Virus record (IMG/VR): IMGVR_UViG_3300034093_002238 | Coordinates: 1 to 22,317 of that record | DNA: 22,317 nt | From: a virus | Direction: 5' to 3' (one strand) | Part shown: positions 19,637 to 22,317 of the stretch, one piece after another | Numbering within the stretch: the stretch's first letter is position 1 | Layout: each line of letters opens with the position of its first letter | Notes under the pieces: generated by a model | Seen by the model: only the letters and a program-made list of their open reading frames with translations | What the model was told of the DNA's origin: nothing | Database searches by the model: none | Position numbers and translations under genes: made by a program

Positions 19637-21510
19637 TGTCATATAAATCTATAGTTCTTTCTGACTACCCTATTGGATATTATCCCTTAGATGATATAAC
19701 AACAGTTGATGTAACTGACTATACAACTTTAGTAGATGACTATGCTACATATCAGGATATATTAGATGACACATCATTAACTTCTTATGCAAGTATTTAT
19801 GGAGACATTGCATATGATCACTCTGGATGTGAAAATGATGCAGTATATGGCGGGGATCCAATAAGTCAAATTCTTCCAATAACAATTGGTAATTCAAGAG
19901 CAACAAAGATAGGTAATGCAAACTCTATACAGTACTCATTTTTAAATGACTATACAGCTTCTCAAACTTCCAGCCAATTTGCAACAATATATTCTTCAGA
20001 TAATGATTTCACACTTGAAGCCTGGATACATCCAGTCTTTACTACAAATGGACTAACAAGCATTCTAGCAGATTCAGATGAGGCTATTGGCATATTCTAT
20101 GATAATGAAAATATTGTTTTTAAAGTACAGGCCGAATATGTAGAACATACTCTACCTTACACAGATAAGGTTATTCATATTGTAGGCATATATAGCCCTA
20201 CATTGCTATCTCTTTACATAGATGGGGTTTTAGTAAATACATCTACAATTTCTAATTTTCAATTTAGCAACACCGCCCTTGAATTATCAAGTGGCCCAAC
20301 AACAGATGCAGGAGACTCCTTCTTAATAAACAGCGTTGCTGTATACAGATATAGCCTATCTCAATCTCAGATTCAAAATCATTATAATCAAAATATAGGC
20401 CCTGCCCCAATTCAAATTGTAGATCCAGACAACGGTGAGCTATTTGAGTTATATGACGAAAATATTTCAACACAGTTTATTTATTCATACCCTGGAAACA
20501 AATCATGGGATTACTTCATTACTGATGATTTATATTATAGTGATGCAGAACAATCCTTGTCTATTAAAAAATCAACTGGCTCTAAAACAGTTGTGCTTAC
20601 AGATTATATTTCTTTACCCTATGCCGCCGTTTTAGATTCTTCAAAAATTGAGTGGGACGGAACAAGTGGAATAACAGTAGAAGTTTCAGTAGATGGCACA
20701 ACATATCAAGCATGCCAAAATGGACAGAAGATTCCACAATTCACAATTGCAAGCTTTAATGGCAATAAGCAAATCTATTTAAAGATAACTTTAGCAACAA
20801 CAGATAGCAGCAAATATTTGCCTAAGATATCTACCCTTCAAATTAAATTCTATAATAATCAAATTGCATATGCTTCAAATAGCTCTAGCTATATTTCTAC
20901 ATTAGAGGGTCTTGCTGGAGTCTCAGTATATGATATAACAATTGGAAACAACAAGCATCCAATTCTTTCAAGAAATGCCAGAAATGGAATAAGAACAATT
21001 CAAAGCTCTGGATTTTATATCAATACAACCTCCTCAGTTAGTACATTAGAATTTTTCTATACTCCCTATGCATTGACAGTCAGCGGTTTAATATCAACAG
21101 CATCTAGTGGATCATATGCTGCCTCAAATTATTCATGGAATGGCGGCGGAACAATAAGCAAAACTAATATATCTGCAATATATGTAAACAACGTAGATAA
21201 GTCGGCAGAAACAGATGTTTCAAATATATTTAAATTGGGACAAATGCACCATGTTGTAATTGTTTTTACTGCTGCGGTTAGCGGGCAAATAAAGATTGCA
21301 CATTCCTCATCTGGCTCAGTTCCTGCCTTATTTCAAAACTTAGCTCTATATCCAAGCCAATTTACATTGTCAAAAGCATCTGAGCACCATGACCTGTATG
21401 TATATGGATCTACTTCTACGGTAGCGGATGATAATTCTCCGTCCATAACCGTGACAGAAAACTCCGTAGACTACTATGACAATGACTGGGTTGTAATCCA
21501 AAACACATAA
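19636..21510 (+). CDS. Large tail protein with LamG/concanavalin-like domain
   Basis: A 624-residue protein, the largest in the window. Residues 1-60 (MSYKSIVLSDYPIGYYPLDD and DYTTLVDDYATYQDIL) open a LamG-like domain: 'IAYDHSGCENDAVYGG' (about 57-72), 'FTLEAWIHP' (about 125-133), 'LLSLYIDGVLV' (about 191-201) and 'NSVAVYRYSLSQSQIQNHYN' (about 232-251) are the typical strands of the concanavalin-like lectin/glucanase sandwich used for carbohydrate binding. Further C-terminal beta-rich domains (about 280-400 with 'WDGTSGITVEVSVDGTTYQA', and about 410-624) have no motif I recognise. It is aromatic- and Asp-rich, unlike the Gly-rich tips. It closes the fibre operon and may be a baseplate or appendage protein that binds host polysaccharide; this is inferred from the fold. 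Confidence 0.78.
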   Translation: MSYKSIVLSDYPIGYYPLDDITTVDVTDYTTLVDDYATYQDILDDTSLTSYASIYGDIAYDHSGCENDAVYGGDPISQILPITIGNSRATKIGNANSIQYSFLNDYTASQTSSQFATIYSSDNDFTLEAWIHPVFTTNGLTSILADSDEAIGIFYDNENIVFKVQAEYVEHTLPYTDKVIHIVGIYSPTLLSLYIDGVLVNTSTISNFQFSNTALELSSGPTTDAGDSFLINSVAVYRYSLSQSQIQNHYNQNIGPAPIQIVDPDNGELFELYDENISTQFIYSYPGNKSWDYFITDDLYYSDAEQSLSIKKSTGSKTVVLTDYISLPYAAVLDSSKIEWDGTSGITVEVSVDGTTYQACQNGQKIPQFTIASFNGNKQIYLKITLATTDSSKYLPKISTLQIKFYNNQIAYASNSSSYISTLEGLAGVSVYDITIGNNKHPILSRNARNGIRTIQSSGFYINTTSSVSTLEFFYTPYALTVSGLISTASSGSYAASNYSWNGGGTISKTNISAIYVNNVDKSAETDVSNIFKLGQMHHVVIVFTAAVSGQIKIAHSSSGSVPALFQNLALYPSQFTLSKASEHHDLYVYGSTSTVADDNSPSITVTENSVDYYDNDWVVIQNT

Positions 21511-21533
21511 TTTTGTCACGTAGCCTGACAAAA
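21511..21533. repeat. Perfect 8-base inverted repeat, possible operator or weak bidirectional hairpin
   Basis: TTTTGTCA (21511-21518), a 7-base loop, and TGACAAAA (21526-21533), beginning right after the stop of the LamG-like gene and ending three bases before the -35 of the next promoter. The stem is AT-rich and no U-run follows on the + strand, so an intrinsic terminator is doubtful. Its position just upstream of the -35 suits an activator or repressor site. Confidence 0.5.
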
Positions 21534-21536
21534 AGC

Positions 21537-21565
21537 TGGACTTTGATACCAAAGAATGGTAAAAT
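21537..21565 (+). promoter_or_regulatory. Promoter TGGACT-N17-TAAAAT with extended -10, leaderless-type
   Basis: TGGACT (21537-21542, 4 of 6), a 17-base spacer, and TAAAAT (21560-21565) preceded by TGG. The ATG at 21574 begins nine bases after the -10 end, and no Shine-Dalgarno is present, so the mRNA is predicted to be leaderless or nearly so. It is placed to start a head/packaging transcription unit that includes the portal gene. Confidence 0.65.
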
Positions 21566-21573
21566 AAAATACT

Positions 21574-21936
21574 ATGGAGATTAAAAAAGTCAATCAGACA
21601 GTAATTGAGGAAACCACGCTTGGAATCTATGTCTGGGAAATGCCAGACGGAAGATGGATTGGCGATGATGAGGGCAATTACTTATCGATAGCATCACATA
21701 AAGGCAATAAGGCAAACATGGCGGCATTGGCATCAGAGGTTTCATCCTTTGGAATTGATGTTGGTCAGCCTAAATTTTTATCCAGTAGACGTAAGATTGA
21801 TGATGAACAGTTTGAGTATCAAAAGGCAAGGCTTGATCAAGGATTAATTCCTGACCCATTTGATATTGGAAATTACAAAGATGAGCTAGCGGCTTATAAT
21901 AAAAAGAATCCAACAATAGGTGGACCAGGGAGATAA
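21574..21936 (+). CDS. Conserved-type phage protein upstream of portal (unknown function)
   Basis: A 120-residue soluble protein. Residues 1-45 (MEIKKVNQTVIEETTLGIYV, WEMPDGRWIGDDEGNYLSI) look like a small beta-hairpin domain with a 'W.MPDGRWI.DD.GN.L' motif; 46-75 are helical (KGNKANMAALASEVSSFGID), and the C-terminus is charged, ending KKNPTIGGPGR. I do not recognise an enzymatic family. Its place between a new promoter and the portal gene, two bases before the portal ATG, suggests a head-assembly or portal-associated role, or a small virion protein. The sharper coding style and lack of low-complexity sequence set it apart from the fibre genes upstream. Confidence 0.75.
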   Translation: MEIKKVNQTVIEETTLGIYVWEMPDGRWIGDDEGNYLSIASHKGNKANMAALASEVSSFGIDVGQPKFLSSRRKIDDEQFEYQKARLDQGLIPDPFDIGNYKDELAAYNKKNPTIGGPGR

Positions 21937-21938
21937 TC

Positions 21939-22317
21939 ATGGAGTTTATTCAAGATAACGATTCGGAGTCAACAGATAGAATTCAAATTTCTTCTGCCTC
22001 TGATTTATTTCAATTAAAGAAGGAAAAGGATTACTCGGATCCTTTTATGATTGAAGAAGATGACTTAAGAAAAGTATCTGGATTAAGTTCTACTTTCCGC
22101 CGTAAGATGGGAAGAGAGTTCTCTAAAGCGTTTGCGGGTAGAGAAGGAACTGGAACACAGCAAAATCTATTGCAACAGGCTGTTACTGGATATGCAATGT
22201 TCGACCTTGTTGAACCACCATATAACCAAGAATACCTTTCAAGAATTTATGAAATCTCAACTTATAACTATGCAGCAATTAATGCTAAGGTAGCAAACAT
22301 TGTTGGATTAGGCTATG
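21939..22317 (+). CDS. Phage portal protein, N-terminal part (3' truncated)
   Basis: The ATG at 21939 opens a frame that runs to the window edge (126 complete codons). The N-terminus is acidic and probably flexible (MEFIQDNDSESTDRIQISSA). A basic stretch follows (SSTFRRKMGREFSKAFAGRE, about 58-77), and then the diagnostic segment 'FDLVEPPYNQEYLSRIYEIS' and 'NYAAINAKVANIVGLGY' (about 93-126). 'Y...L.......N.....KV..I.GLGY' is typical of the wing/clip start of HK97-type portal proteins, which form the dodecameric DNA-entry ring at the capsid vertex. The family call rests on that segment; the rest of the gene lies beyond the window. It marks the switch from tail-fibre to head/packaging genes. 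Confidence 0.8.
   Translation, partial: MEFIQDNDSESTDRIQISSASDLFQLKKEKDYSDPFMIEEDDLRKVSGLSSTFRRKMGREFSKAFAGREGTGTQQNLLQQAVTGYAMFDLVEPPYNQEYLSRIYEISTYNYAAINAKVANIVGLGY

Overview
The window looks like part of the late, structural region of an uncultured tailed double-stranded DNA phage (Caudoviricetes). All genes lie on the + strand and are tightly packed, many joined by 1-base TAATG stop/start overlaps. The DNA is visibly AT-rich. Most products are tail-fibre or adhesin-like (collagen-like repeats, glycine-rich tips, fibronectin-III-like repeats, a LamG-like domain), and the right edge enters a portal protein gene. Host identity cannot be read directly. Several promoters have an extended -10 (TGnTAnAAT) only 6-8 bases before an ATG with no Shine-Dalgarno, i.e. 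leaderless genes, which are common in Actinomycetota. With the actinophage-like TQTLTNKT fibre and portal this makes an aquatic actinobacterial host plausible, but that is inference.

Layout. (1) 1-4461: end of a fibre gene, a small virion protein, a Gly-rich protein, a small aromatic-rich protein (family 'MAH'), a TQTLTNKT fibre, a small helical protein, a collagen-like fibre and a second Gly-rich protein. (2) 4461-5730: two small fibre-associated proteins and a sulfotransferase. (3) 5731-8353: a promoter, then MAH protein, Fn3/Gly-rich fibre, MAH protein. (4) 8350-10812: a short sulfotransferase-like protein, a second full-length sulfotransferase behind its own promoter, an APS-kinase/nucleotidylyltransferase fusion, a tiny ORF and a DUF2061 membrane protein. 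(5) 10813-14269: a promoter and two paralogous Fn3/Gly-rich fibres in tandem. (6) 14303-17135: a carbohydrate cassette (beta-propeller glycosidase/phosphorylase-like protein, TPR protein, SAM methyltransferase, GT25-like glycosyltransferase). (7) 17136-21510: a promoter, a large collagen-like fibre, an Fn3/Gly-rich fibre and a LamG-like protein. (8) 21511-end: an inverted repeat and promoter, a small conserved protein and the start of the portal gene.

How the parts may work together. The striking feature is a fibre locus carrying its own modification enzymes: an APS kinase (makes PAPS, the sulfate donor), up to three PAPS-dependent sulfotransferases, a GT25-like glycosyltransferase, a methyltransferase and a glycosidase-like propeller, interleaved with Ser/Thr/Gly-rich, collagen-like and Gly-rich fibre genes. 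The working hypothesis is that the phage glycosylates and sulfates its own fibres or the host surface glycans during infection. This is inferred from gene content and position only.

No stretch longer than 300 bases lacks a gene. The longest gaps (5731-5807, 10526-10605, 10813-10865, 21511-21573) hold promoters, an inverted repeat or a tiny ORF. I saw no tRNA, rRNA, CRISPR array, insertion sequence, integrase, reverse transcriptase or convincing intrinsic terminator.
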